Source: UBA10646 sp046296295
Lineage (GTDB): Bacteria; Bacteroidota; Bacteroidia; Chitinophagales; Chitinophagaceae
Direction: 5' to 3'
NCBI GenBank assembly: GCA_046296295.1
Contig: JBKBLG010000005.1
Span: forward strand, 1-64,000
Length of the DNA stretch: 64,000 nt
Shown: piece by piece, positions 54,357-62,340 of the stretch
How positions within the stretch are numbered: position 1 is the first letter of the stretch
Layout: every line of letters starts with the position of its first letter
The notes under the pieces: model-generated
Seen by the model: the letters and a program-made list of their open reading frames with translations, nothing else
What the model was told of the DNA's origin: nothing
The model's database searches: none
Translations under genes and position numbers: made by a program

Positions 54357-54689
54357 TTTTGAAAAAAATGGGTACCAGAAATGAACTTACGTATGTTGTT
54401 TCCAAAGTTTCGCCTGCAGTAGAAAAGCTAAATGAAACAGAAGTACAAGTAGCAGGCTGTATTGTATCTATCGCATAAAAGAAATAATAAGTGCATAGCA
54501 CTTTCTGCCAACCCCTTTGCAGCATTGCTTTTGCTGCGGAAAGGCTGCCCCCGACTCTGTAATGACTATATATTTAAATAGCCTGTAAAGGCGTACAAAA
54601 CAGATAAGTACAAAACATTCTCGGGTAAGCTAAAACTGAATAGGGTTGATTACAAGCAGTTTTATGATATCCTAAAAAATGCCGTATAA
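54314..54689 (+). pseudogene. Decayed DUF3299-like exported protein gene
   Basis: Translated fragments in shifting frames read PIKTINWSYLQEVDFEK, then WVPEMNLRMLFPKF, then SPAVEKLNETEVQVAG, LSANPF, CGKAAPDSVMTIYL and finally VKAYKTDKYKTFSGK...QFYDILKNAV-stop at 54689. Together they make a DUF3299-type protein whose frame is broken at homopolymers (one A lost at 54362-54368, one T at about 54410) and elsewhere. The 5' end is fused to the ABC ATPase remnant. DUF3299 genes commonly neighbour zinc-regulated ABC systems. Confidence 0.7.
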
Positions 54690-54743
54690 GTAACTAGCTC
54701 GGGTCACTAGGCAGTTGCATTACTAATAACAACCTCGTAACTT

Positions 54744-54760
54744 CATAGCTTTAAGCTATG
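54744..54760. promoter_or_regulatory. Palindrome upstream of the ParA gene
   Basis: CATAGCTT-T-AAGCTATG is a perfect 8-1-8 dyad ending four bases before the ParA start codon; it could be an operator or block ribosome access. Confidence 0.4.
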
Positions 54761-54764
54761 GGTA

Positions 54765-55511
54765 ATGAAGGTAATTGCATTTTACAACTTAAAAGGCGGT
54801 GTTGGCAAAACAGCTAGTGCCGTTAACCTCTCTTACTTAGCCGCTGCAGCCGGCTACAAAGTATTGTTATGGGATTTAGATCCGCAAGGGAGCAGCAGTT
54901 TTTATTTTCAAACCAATGGCCTTACGGTAAAAAATGCCACGAAGAAATTACTACAACACGATATTGTACTAACAGACGTTATTCGGCCTACAGCTTTTGT
55001 GAATATAGATGTAGTACCTGCAGACATGAGTGCCCGACAAGCCGATATTATACTCGATACAGCCAAACAAAGCAAGAAACGTATCAAACAATTATTGCAA
55101 CAAGCCTCGGGTTATGATATAGTAATACTCGATGCACCTCCAGGTATTTCATTGCTTCACGATAATATTTTCACTGCTGCCGATTGGTTGCTTATGCCAA
55201 ATATTCCTACAACATTGAGTATTCGTAGTTACGAAATGGTAATTGCTTATTTTGATGAGCAGGGTTATGATAAAAGCCGTATCAAATGTTTTTTTAGCAT
55301 GGTAGATCATCGAAAAAATTTGCATCACGAGATAATGCAACAGTTTTACAAGCAAAAAATTTTCTTTAAAAGCTATATTCCATATTTGAGTGATATTGAA
55401 AAAATGGGTGTACATCAGCAAGCGTTATTCGAGTATGCTAATACTAGCTACGCGGCACAATGCTACCGCGATTTATGGAACGAAATTGAGAAGCATTGTA
55501 TTAAAGCTTAA
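54765..55511 (+). CDS. ParA-family ATPase (orphan)
   Basis: A 248-residue ParA/Soj-like ATPase. The deviant Walker A KGGVGKTAS (10-18), switch I DLDPQGSSS and Walker B ILDAPPGIS are intact. No ParB gene or parS-like cluster is nearby, so it is an orphan, perhaps positioning a protein complex rather than DNA. A repeat copy at 54919 encodes LTVKN. Confidence 0.88.
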   Translation: MKVIAFYNLKGGVGKTASAVNLSYLAAAAGYKVLLWDLDPQGSSSFYFQTNGLTVKNATKKLLQHDIVLTDVIRPTAFVNIDVVPADMSARQADIILDTAKQSKKRIKQLLQQASGYDIVILDAPPGISLLHDNIFTAADWLLMPNIPTTLSIRSYEMVIAYFDEQGYDKSRIKCFFSMVDHRKNLHHEIMQQFYKQKIFFKSYIPYLSDIEKMGVHQQALFEYANTSYAAQCYRDLWNEIEKHCIKA

Positions 55512-55527
55512 ATACCAATTGCATCAT

Positions 55528-55543
55528 CATTTACCGTAAGGTA
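55528..55543 (+). repeat. CATTT-GNAA hairpin repeat, consensus copy
   Basis: CATTTACCGTAAGGTA in the 55-base gap between the ParA gene and the next gene. Confidence 0.65.
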
Positions 55544-55566
55544 ACCCCTTTCAAACCACTTTCTTC

Positions 55567-56106
55567 ATGAAATCATTACTTAGCTTTATTGCATTGTTAC
55601 TCTTGTATGCTTCATTACATGCACAAGCTACTACTATTATATCAGACTCATTACCTATTAGCATTGATGGTATCACATATGGCTATACTATACGTAACGC
55701 AAGTACTCGCGAAGTGAGTGGTAATAATTACAGTCGTTACGAGGTTACTTTATATGCTAAAAATAACACTAATTGTATGCGTATGTTTCTGTATCAGCAA
55801 CGTAGTTTGTTTGGTACGAATGCAACTGTTAACGATGATATTGCCCGATTTGATTGTGTTAATGCTACCGGTGCTCGACTAACAAGCAAAAGTGGTACCG
55901 TGAACGCTACGCCTTTTTATACCATTGGTAAAGCACGTATGAAAGACTGTGTTGATGGTAAAGAGAAAACCCAAGATATAAGAGTACAAATTGGCTTTGC
56001 ATTGAAACCGAACGAAGTAGTTACAAATAATCTTATATTTATCACACCGCTGGGCGAAAAGCCACAAATTCAGGTAACGCCTATATTTATTCAATCTAGT
56101 TTTTAA
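55567..56106 (+). CDS. Exported protein of unknown function
   Basis: A 179-residue protein with a signal peptide (MKSLLSFIALLLLYASLHAQ). The mature part is beta-rich with three Cys (70, 97, 128) and no recognised domain; motifs such as SRYEVTLYAKNNT and GFALKPNEVV suggest an immunoglobulin-like sandwich. It follows the ParA gene and precedes an esterase-like gene by 15 bases. Confidence 0.65.
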   Translation: MKSLLSFIALLLLYASLHAQATTIISDSLPISIDGITYGYTIRNASTREVSGNNYSRYEVTLYAKNNTNCMRMFLYQQRSLFGTNATVNDDIARFDCVNATGARLTSKSGTVNATPFYTIGKARMKDCVDGKEKTQDIRVQIGFALKPNEVVTNNLIFITPLGEKPQIQVTPIFIQSSF

Positions 56107-56121
56107 TTATTACCTATACCC

Positions 56122-56859
56122 ATGCTTATGCACAAACATGTAACCAGTTGGTACAGCCCAAGCTTACAGAAAGAAATGCCCATTGCAACTTATGGTCACT
56201 TCGGATTTGCTTTATTAATGATACCTACAGCAGCAGCCGATTTTGAAGAATACGAACGTTTTCATTTGATAAATGCATTAGCGCCATACATTAATGCTGG
56301 CAAAATGAAAGTGTTTAGTATTGATAGCATTAACAAAGAAAGTTGGCTGAATAACGAAATGCTACCAGAACATAAAGCAATCCGTCATAATCAGTTCAAT
56401 CAGTATGTATTTGAAGAAGTGTTGCCTTATATACGCAGTAATACAAGTAACGATACGTTTGTATATACTTGTGGTGCTAGCTTTGGCGCCTTACATGCCA
56501 TGAATCTTTTTTTGAAACGCCCCGATATTATTAATGGTGCTATTAGTATGAGTGGTGTGTACGATTTGTCGGAATACACCAAGGGCTTTTGGGATGAGCA
56601 AGTATATTTTAATAGTCCTTACCATTATGTTCCTAATCTTACTAACGAGTGGTATCTAAATAAAATAAAAGCAAGCCACCATATACATCTTTACACGGGT
56701 AGTGGTGCTTATGAAGATCCGGAGGCAAATAAGCGATTTAGTCAAATACTTTGGGATAAAGGCATTTGGCACGATTTAGATGTTTGGGGTACCGATGTAA
56801 CCCACGACTGGCCAACATGGCGAAAAATGCTACCCTATATTATTGAAACTAAATTTTAA
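56122..56859 (+). CDS. Esterase-family alpha/beta hydrolase
   Basis: A 245-residue protein of the esterase D/PHB-depolymerase-like family. Nucleophile Ser120 lies in CGASFGALHA, and His228 in TDVTHDWPTW is the probable catalytic histidine. There is no signal peptide. Proteins of this type in Bacteroidota are annotated only as esterases; the substrate is unknown. Met3 (56128) is an alternative start. A Rho-independent terminator follows. Confidence 0.82.
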   Translation: MLMHKHVTSWYSPSLQKEMPIATYGHFGFALLMIPTAAADFEEYERFHLINALAPYINAGKMKVFSIDSINKESWLNNEMLPEHKAIRHNQFNQYVFEEVLPYIRSNTSNDTFVYTCGASFGALHAMNLFLKRPDIINGAISMSGVYDLSEYTKGFWDEQVYFNSPYHYVPNLTNEWYLNKIKASHHIHLYTGSGAYEDPEANKRFSQILWDKGIWHDLDVWGTDVTHDWPTWRKMLPYIIETKF

Positions 56860-56866
56860 TATATGC

Positions 56867-56890
56867 CGCAACTGTTGTTGCGTTTTTTTT
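56867..56890 (+). terminator. Rho-independent terminator of the esterase gene
   Basis: CGCAAC (56867-56872), loop TGTT, GTTGCG (56877-56882), followed by eight T residues. Confidence 0.8.
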
Positions 56891-56891
56891 G

Positions 56892-56905
56892 CACTTACGT
56901 AAATG
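56892..56905 (-). repeat. Short-stem hairpin repeat variant
   Basis: Minus strand CATTTACGTAAGTG: the AC/GT stem form with the CATTT flank conserved, directly after a terminator. Confidence 0.45.
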
Positions 56906-56923
56906 AGTATTTGCCAACACAAT

Positions 56924-56931
56924 TAGCTTTG
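56924..56931 (+). promoter_or_regulatory. -7 promoter box of the GNAT gene
   Basis: TAGCTTTG fits TAnnTTTG. It ends four bases before the ATG at 56936, implying a leaderless or nearly leaderless transcript. Confidence 0.45.
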
Positions 56932-56935
56932 TACC

Positions 56936-57421
56936 ATGCAAGCACCATTAAGTATTGAAGTAGTAACTACTGAAGGGCAAGCTTTAGCACAAGTGAGGGC
57001 CTTGTTTAAAGCCTATTCATTAGAGCTTAATGCCGATTTGTGCTTTCAGCAGTTTGATTGTGAGTTAGAAAATCCGTTAAAAAAGTATGCACCACCACTG
57101 GGAGCTTTATTGTTAGCTACTTGGCATAAAGTGCCCGTTGGTTGTATTGCTTTTCAGCCATTACCAGAGGCCGGTTCTAACATTTGCGAAATGAAGCGCT
57201 TATTCGTATTGCCTACACACAGAAAACTAGGTATTGGCGAAGCACTGGTAAGCCAATTATTAACCATGGCCAAAACTGCTCATTACCATACCATGGTACT
57301 TGATACTTTAGAACGCTTGAGGCCAGCCATACAACTATACCGGCAATTTGGGTTTGAAGTAACAAAGCCTTATTACCACAATCCATTGCCAGAGGTAGTA
57401 TACATGCAAAAGGTACTCTAG
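56936..57421 (+). CDS. GNAT-family N-acetyltransferase
   Basis: A 161-residue acetyltransferase. The acetyl-CoA binding loop RKLGIGEALV (96-105) follows strand MKRLFVLPTH, as in the GNAT fold; the C-terminal IQLYRQFGFEV is also typical. Substrate unknown. It is convergent with the response-regulator gene, overlapping it by four bases. Confidence 0.87.
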   Translation: MQAPLSIEVVTTEGQALAQVRALFKAYSLELNADLCFQQFDCELENPLKKYAPPLGALLLATWHKVPVGCIAFQPLPEAGSNICEMKRLFVLPTHRKLGIGEALVSQLLTMAKTAHYHTMVLDTLERLRPAIQLYRQFGFEVTKPYYHNPLPEVVYMQKVL

Positions 57422-58065
57422 AAGAGTTGATGTTCTTTTGCGAAACTTACCAAGCCCGCCATATTTTTAATTTCTAGCTTGCGGAAAATATTTTTACGAT
57501 GCGTACTGATGGTAAGTTCGCTTAAGTTAAGTTTGTGTGCAATTTCTTTAGTGTTCATTTCCTTACAAATGAGCCTGATAATATCTACTTCTCGCTTGGT
57601 AAGCTGAAATTTTTTGAGAAAATTATCAAAGAAATAAGAGTCGGTTTCAACTGTATCGGCCATCCCGCTTTTTAGCAATTTATTTGGGTAATACGATCCA
57701 CCATTCAAAACACTTGTAATACTTGATTGAACAGTTTCGGCACTAGCATCTTTTAATAAAAAACCATCGGCACCCAAGCGGCGTACTTCATCTATCAATG
57801 CAGTTTCGTAGTAATTGGTGAAAATGAGTACTTTGGTTTTAGGGTACTCAGTTTTTATACGTAGCAAGCACTTCAACCCATCCATGCCAGGCATGTTGAG
57901 GTCGAGCATGATCAAGTGCGGTTTCAATGTAGCTACCTTATCAATGGCTTCTAAGCCATTTCTAGCAGTAGCAACAATATGTGTATTAGGTATTGAATGA
58001 ATTACTGTGAGCAAACCTTGCAATAGTACAGAATGATCGTCGGCTAAAACAATGGTGTATATCAT
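57418..58065 (-). CDS. NarL/LuxR-type response regulator
   Basis: A 215-residue regulator. The receiver (1-120) has Asp9/Asp10, phospho-acceptor Asp55 in MLDLNMPG, and Lys in LLKDAS. The C-terminal LuxR HTH (about 150-212) includes LTKREVDIIRLI and TISTHRKNIFRKL. The ATG at 58065 overlaps the kinase stop codon (ATGA) and matches the family start MIYTIVLADDH; the frame extends upstream to 58113 but into the kinase gene. It is the cognate regulator of the kinase. Confidence 0.92.
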   Translation of the reverse strand: MIYTIVLADDHSVLLQGLLTVIHSIPNTHIVATARNGLEAIDKVATLKPHLIMLDLNMPGMDGLKCLLRIKTEYPKTKVLIFTNYYETALIDEVRRLGADGFLLKDASAETVQSSITSVLNGGSYYPNKLLKSGMADTVETDSYFFDNFLKKFQLTKREVDIIRLICKEMNTKEIAHKLNLSELTISTHRKNIFRKLEIKNMAGLVSFAKEHQLF

Positions 58066-59909
58066 ACAGGTGGTAGAGGTATTTCCAAAGTAATAATAAT
58101 GCCTTTTGGCCAATTATGTTCAATTTCTATAACACCACCGAAGTGCTGTACTTTATATTGTATGCCTGCTAACCCATGTGTGTTAGTAGCTTTTTTTACA
58201 GAAGGGTTGTAATCAAAACCAATTCCATCATCTTCAAGTACAATTGAAAAACCATCTTCTAGCTCAATAACTTGCAGTAATACATGTTGTGCTTTGGCAT
58301 GTTTGACTTCGTTATTTAATAATTCAAAAATAATGTTATATAAAAAACCATAGTATTCACGTAGTTCTTGCTTATACACGCTACAACCAACAACAACCGC
58401 TTGAAAGGTTGTAGAATGATTAGCATTGAATAAAGCAACAGCTTTTTCAAGAGCAACTTTAAAACCTACTTGTTCTAACATTATAGGGCTAAGTGCATGG
58501 CTTACTGTTCTAACAGTATCACTAGCTGCTTGAAGTGCTTCAAAACCTTGATCAAACAACTTGCTTGGAGTGTTGTAGTTACTGTCGTCTATCTGTTTTT
58601 TATAGCTCGATAAATTGAGTTTAGCAGCCGATAGCAGCGAACCTGCAATATCATGAAGTTGATCGGCAATACGAAATCGCTCTTGCTGTAGTACACTCAG
58701 TAGCTTCTTTGTATTTTCTCGCTGTTGCAAGCTTATTTGCAGCTCTAAACCTTGTTTTGCTTGCTTATCTTTAATAAAAACATAGGCTTGCAGTAAAGTA
58801 AGTAACAACATTTGCAGCGTGCACCCAATCAACAAGCCGTATCTGATGATGAAAACATTGGTATCATTAAAACCACCTTCCAAAAAAATTGCTGTAACAA
58901 TGCTGCTAACCACCGTAGGTGCATGGGCTAGTAAGAAAAATGTTGCGAGCTGATTGTTTTTTCTAATCTCAACTATCAGTATGGCAATACCAGCCAGCAA
59001 AGAACAAATAGTAAGTAAGGGTAATGCAATTAAAAAACTACGCCACAGCCAATTATCGTTCCACTCATAAGGGAACAACATAGCAATAGCAGTCATTGCT
59101 ACTAATATATAACAAAAAGTACGAATGGTACTGTTTAGCCATGGTGCTAACTGAGCCCTTATAAATTGCTTGAGATATTGTACAAACAACAATGCAGCAA
59201 AAACAGCCATTACTGGCCTTGCCCTACTGGCGAACCATGGCCAGTTTGGCCATAGATACTGAAACCCAATTCCTACATCGGTGAGTACCCATAAATAACC
59301 ATTTAAGGCATAAAGCACAAAAAACAAGTACACAAGTTGCCGCTGCATAGCAAATAAATACAGGCCAAATACCAACATTAGCATTATAATACCGCCAAAA
59401 AAGGCATATACCGCAGTTTGGTTACTATCAGATTGTACAGCTTCGTGGTAACTCGTAATTCTAAAATAAAGGGTAATGTGCTCGTTGCATTTGTTAATAC
59501 GAACCAGCATCGGAGCCGATCCTTCTATCGGAAAGGTGGTATGCGTTGTTGCTATAGGCCGCTGTGAAAACCGATAGTAATCGCCGGTAACATGTACCAA
59601 AGATGTTTCATTTTCTACCTTACGGTAAATGAACACCTTGTTTAAATGAGGGTCGCCCAATTGCAGTACCGGCTCATGTATAGCCTGCGTACTATCAGGA
59701 ATTACAATGAGCCACACAACTTCTGTTGTAAATCCTAAATTGATATAATGCTTGTTAAGTTTGGTGCTATATGCTTGGCAATGTTTGTTCCAAACGGTTG
59801 CTGCACTTGCATTGAGAGAACTATCTTTATACAAATAAAACTGAGGCTGTGCCCAAATACCGATTGTACAATCTAGCAGTAGGTAACAAAAAATAAGCCA
59901 TTGCCTCAT
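58062..59909 (-). CDS. Sensor histidine kinase, 7TMR-DISM type
   Basis: A 615-residue kinase. A signal peptide (MRQWLIFCYLLLDCTIGIWAQ) starts at ATG 59909, better than a GTG 11 codons upstream. A periplasmic DISM domain (about 25-165) is followed by seven transmembrane helices (about 180-390), a coiled coil and a HisKA_3-type dimerisation domain with His419 in ADQLHDIAGS. The HATPase domain contains NNEVKHA, EDDGIGFD and GLAGI. It would sense an envelope or sugar-type signal and phosphorylate the LuxR-type regulator with which it is translationally coupled. Confidence 0.9.
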   Translation of the reverse strand: MRQWLIFCYLLLDCTIGIWAQPQFYLYKDSSLNASAATVWNKHCQAYSTKLNKHYINLGFTTEVVWLIVIPDSTQAIHEPVLQLGDPHLNKVFIYRKVENETSLVHVTGDYYRFSQRPIATTHTTFPIEGSAPMLVRINKCNEHITLYFRITSYHEAVQSDSNQTAVYAFFGGIIMLMLVFGLYLFAMQRQLVYLFFVLYALNGYLWVLTDVGIGFQYLWPNWPWFASRARPVMAVFAALLFVQYLKQFIRAQLAPWLNSTIRTFCYILVAMTAIAMLFPYEWNDNWLWRSFLIALPLLTICSLLAGIAILIVEIRKNNQLATFFLLAHAPTVVSSIVTAIFLEGGFNDTNVFIIRYGLLIGCTLQMLLLTLLQAYVFIKDKQAKQGLELQISLQQRENTKKLLSVLQQERFRIADQLHDIAGSLLSAAKLNLSSYKKQIDDSNYNTPSKLFDQGFEALQAASDTVRTVSHALSPIMLEQVGFKVALEKAVALFNANHSTTFQAVVVGCSVYKQELREYYGFLYNIIFELLNNEVKHAKAQHVLLQVIELEDGFSIVLEDDGIGFDYNPSVKKATNTHGLAGIQYKVQHFGGVIEIEHNWPKGIIITLEIPLPPV

Positions 59910-59968
59910 ATTGGCAAGATACGTGGTAGTACTGAAGCTCACGAATTATAAGTTGGCAGCCAACACAA

Positions 59969-60541
59969 CTAGCCACAACTCTTTGCAACTACTTGTTCAA
60001 TAATATTTGGAAAATGTTGATGCTCAAGTTCATGAATACGAGCAGCTAACGTATCAGGAGTATCGCTTGGTAGTACCTCGCAAGTAGCTTGAAAAATGGT
60101 AGCACCATGGTCGTACTGCTCATCTACATAGTGAATGGTAATGCCCGAAGTGGTTTCGCCATTAGCAATAACCGCTGCATGAACATGATGCCCATACATA
60201 CCCTTGCCGCCATATTTGGGTAATAAAGCCGGATGTATATTCACTATTTTATTCGGATATGCTGCAATAAGTGCCGGTGGCACCTTCCATAAAAATCCGG
60301 CAAGCACAATAAAATCGATACTGTGTGCTTGTAGTGTAGGCACATAAGCATCGCCTTGAATAAATTGTTGCCTTGTAATATGTAAAACCGGAATACCAGC
60401 TTGTTCAGCTCGTTGTTTAACACCAGCATGAGGGTTGTTGGTTACAACAAGAGCAACATTTACCGTAAGGTTACCTTTAAAATGGTTGATGATGGCTTGT
60501 GCATTGCTGCCGTTACCGCTGGCGAAAATGGCTAATCGCAT
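59969..60541 (-). CDS. purN: Phosphoribosylglycinamide formyltransferase
   Basis: A 190-residue GAR transformylase of purine synthesis, using 10-formyltetrahydrofolate. The phosphate loop SGNGSN (8-13), catalytic Asn101 and His103 in NIHPALLP, and Asp144 in YDHG are conserved. Length is normal for PurN. It lies one base after the small membrane-protein gene at 60543 on the same strand, implying cotranscription. A repeat copy at 60457 encodes NLTVNV. Confidence 0.95.
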   Translation of the reverse strand: MRLAIFASGNGSNAQAIINHFKGNLTVNVALVVTNNPHAGVKQRAEQAGIPVLHITRQQFIQGDAYVPTLQAHSIDFIVLAGFLWKVPPALIAAYPNKIVNIHPALLPKYGGKGMYGHHVHAAVIANGETTSGITIHYVDEQYDHGATIFQATCEVLPSDTPDTLAARIHELEHQHFPNIIEQVVAKSCG

Positions 60542-60542
60542 A

Positions 60543-60830
60543 TTAAGATGCTTTTTTGCCGCTTAAACGGGCAAACATTTTTTGGAGATACTTTATAAAA
60601 AAAGAGAACTGTCCGAATGGTATGCTTACAATTAGTACGCACAATGGCCAAAGTAGTGTTACTAAAACAAAGTACAATGGCCACTTAATGAATGCGTTTT
60701 CTACACCGGTTAGGGTAAGTACCTGACGGCCTAAATAACCACAACAGCTACCGCCTAAGGCGAAAGTGGTTAAAATTGCCAATAACTGCCAGCCATTAAC
60801 CCCCCATTTTTGTTGTAACCTCGATAGCAT
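60543..60830 (-). CDS. Small membrane protein, DUF6787-like
   Basis: A 95-residue protein with two hydrophobic segments (about 13-32 and 49-73), an early WGVNGWQLLAI motif and a basic tail (KKMFARLSGKKAS-like). I recognise it only as a conserved small Bacteroidota membrane protein of unknown role. It directly precedes purN. Confidence 0.65.
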   Translation of the reverse strand: MLSRLQQKWGVNGWQLLAILTTFALGGSCCGYLGRQVLTLTGVENAFIKWPLYFVLVTLLWPLCVLIVSIPFGQFSFFIKYLQKMFARLSGKKAS

Positions 60831-61011
60831 GATGCAAAAATGCTTGAATTTGTGTTTGTGGTTTTATAAAATATTTTGGCGAAAGCCTTTACAATGTTGT
60901 TGAACAATGCTATTTTAAGCCGCTGTGAAAAGTGACACAAATGGCTGAAACCCTTGCCAAATAAGGCGAAAAAAAATTTTTAGCTACTGTTCTTTTGTCA
61001 AGTTCGTGTCA

Positions 61012-61019
61012 TATTTTTG
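61012..61019 (+). promoter_or_regulatory. -7 promoter box of actA
   Basis: TATTTTTG fits TAnnTTTG, 50 bases before the actA ATG, with TTTG at 60994-60997 upstream though closer than ideal. Confidence 0.45.
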
Positions 61020-61068
61020 CCACCGTTCAGGAATATTTTTTCCACATTCCAACACCAGAATTGTGAAT

Positions 61069-62331
61069 ATGACTTCTCGTTTAAGAATCGCAGGCAGGAT
61101 TGCAGTATTAATTATCGCTGTTTTTGCCTTGTTGTTTGGCAAGCAAGCTGCAGCACAAGATGGCAAGGCTTTGTTCTCTGCTAACTGTGCCAGTTGCCAC
61201 GCTGTGAAGAAAGATTTAACCGGACCTGCTTTGGCCGGTGTTGAAGATCGTTGGGAAAGCAAGGAGTTGCTTTACAAATGGATTCGTAACAACCAAGCCG
61301 TTATTGCGAGCGGAAATAAGTATGCGAACGACTTATACACCAAGTGGAATAAGGTTCCAATGAACCAGTTTCCTAACTTGAAAGATGAGGAAATTGCTGC
61401 TATTCTAACCTACATCAATACTGAGGCTACCAAAGTGGTTGCGGGCCCAGCTGCCACATCTGAAGATCCTAATGCTGCTGCCGCTGCAGAATCAGATAAT
61501 ACACTGCTGTTTGGTATTTTAACTTTGGTGTTGGCTATTGTTGCGCTTGTATTATTACAGGTGAATAGTAACTTACGTAAATTATCTGACGATAAAGAAG
61601 GTATTCCTGCTTTAGAACCGCTGCCTTTCTGGCGTAATAAAACTTACATTGCATTAATAACCTTGGTGCTTTTTGTTGTGGGCGGTTATATGACTACCAA
61701 GGGTGCTATTAATATGGGTCGTAGTAAAGACTATCAACCCGAGCAACCTATCTTCTACTCTCACAAAGTACACGCCGGTACTAATCAAATTAACTGCTTG
61801 TACTGCCATGGTGGTGCACAAGAAGGCAAGCATGCTAACATTCCTTCAGTGAATGTGTGTATGAATTGCCACATGGCTATCAACGAGTATAATGGTGAAA
61901 AACTATATACTGCCGATGGTGAAGAGGTTAATGGTACGGCTGAAATTCAAAAGCTTTATAAGTATGCTGGTTTTGAGCCTGGCAAGCCTTGGGATCCTAG
62001 CAAGGCTAAGCCAATTGAGTGGGTTAGAATTCACAACTTACCAGATCACGTATATTTTAACCATGCTCAACACGTTAAGGCTGGTCAGGTACAATGTCAA
62101 ACTTGTCATGGTGAAATCAATAAAATGGGTGAAGTATATCAGTACAGCGATTTAAGTATGGGTTGGTGTATTAACTGTCACCGCGAAACAAAGGTGCAAT
62201 TCAAGGAAAATGGCTTCTACAGTATCTACGAGAAGTATCATCAGGATTTAAAGAGTGGTAAGTTAGATAGCACAAAGGGCATCACCGTAGAAAAAATTGG
62301 TGGTACTGAGTGTCAAAAATGTCACTACTAA
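61069..62331 (+). CDS. actA: Alternative complex III multihaem cytochrome c subunit (ActA, with fused monohaem domain)
   Basis: A 420-residue cytochrome c with six CxxCH motifs. After a signal peptide (ending QAAAQ), a monohaem domain has CASCH with a distal Met in KVPMNQFPNL. A transmembrane helix (about 148-167) and a second one (about 191-208) separate it from a pentahaem ActA region with CLYCH, CMNCH, CQTCH, CINCH and CQKCH. In alternative complex III these haems carry electrons from menaquinol to a cytochrome c or oxidase. The GTG 21 codons upstream is rejected. actB follows after 89 bases. Confidence 0.92.
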   Translation: MTSRLRIAGRIAVLIIAVFALLFGKQAAAQDGKALFSANCASCHAVKKDLTGPALAGVEDRWESKELLYKWIRNNQAVIASGNKYANDLYTKWNKVPMNQFPNLKDEEIAAILTYINTEATKVVAGPAATSEDPNAAAAAESDNTLLFGILTLVLAIVALVLLQVNSNLRKLSDDKEGIPALEPLPFWRNKTYIALITLVLFVVGGYMTTKGAINMGRSKDYQPEQPIFYSHKVHAGTNQINCLYCHGGAQEGKHANIPSVNVCMNCHMAINEYNGEKLYTADGEEVNGTAEIQKLYKYAGFEPGKPWDPSKAKPIEWVRIHNLPDHVYFNHAQHVKAGQVQCQTCHGEINKMGEVYQYSDLSMGWCINCHRETKVQFKENGFYSIYEKYHQDLKSGKLDSTKGITVEKIGGTECQKCHY

Positions 62332-62340
62332 TATTATCAG

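Noticed and set aside
54368..54478. A 36-codon frame beginning with ATG
   Set aside because: It is one fragment of the DUF3299 pseudogene; flanking fragments in other frames continue the same protein.
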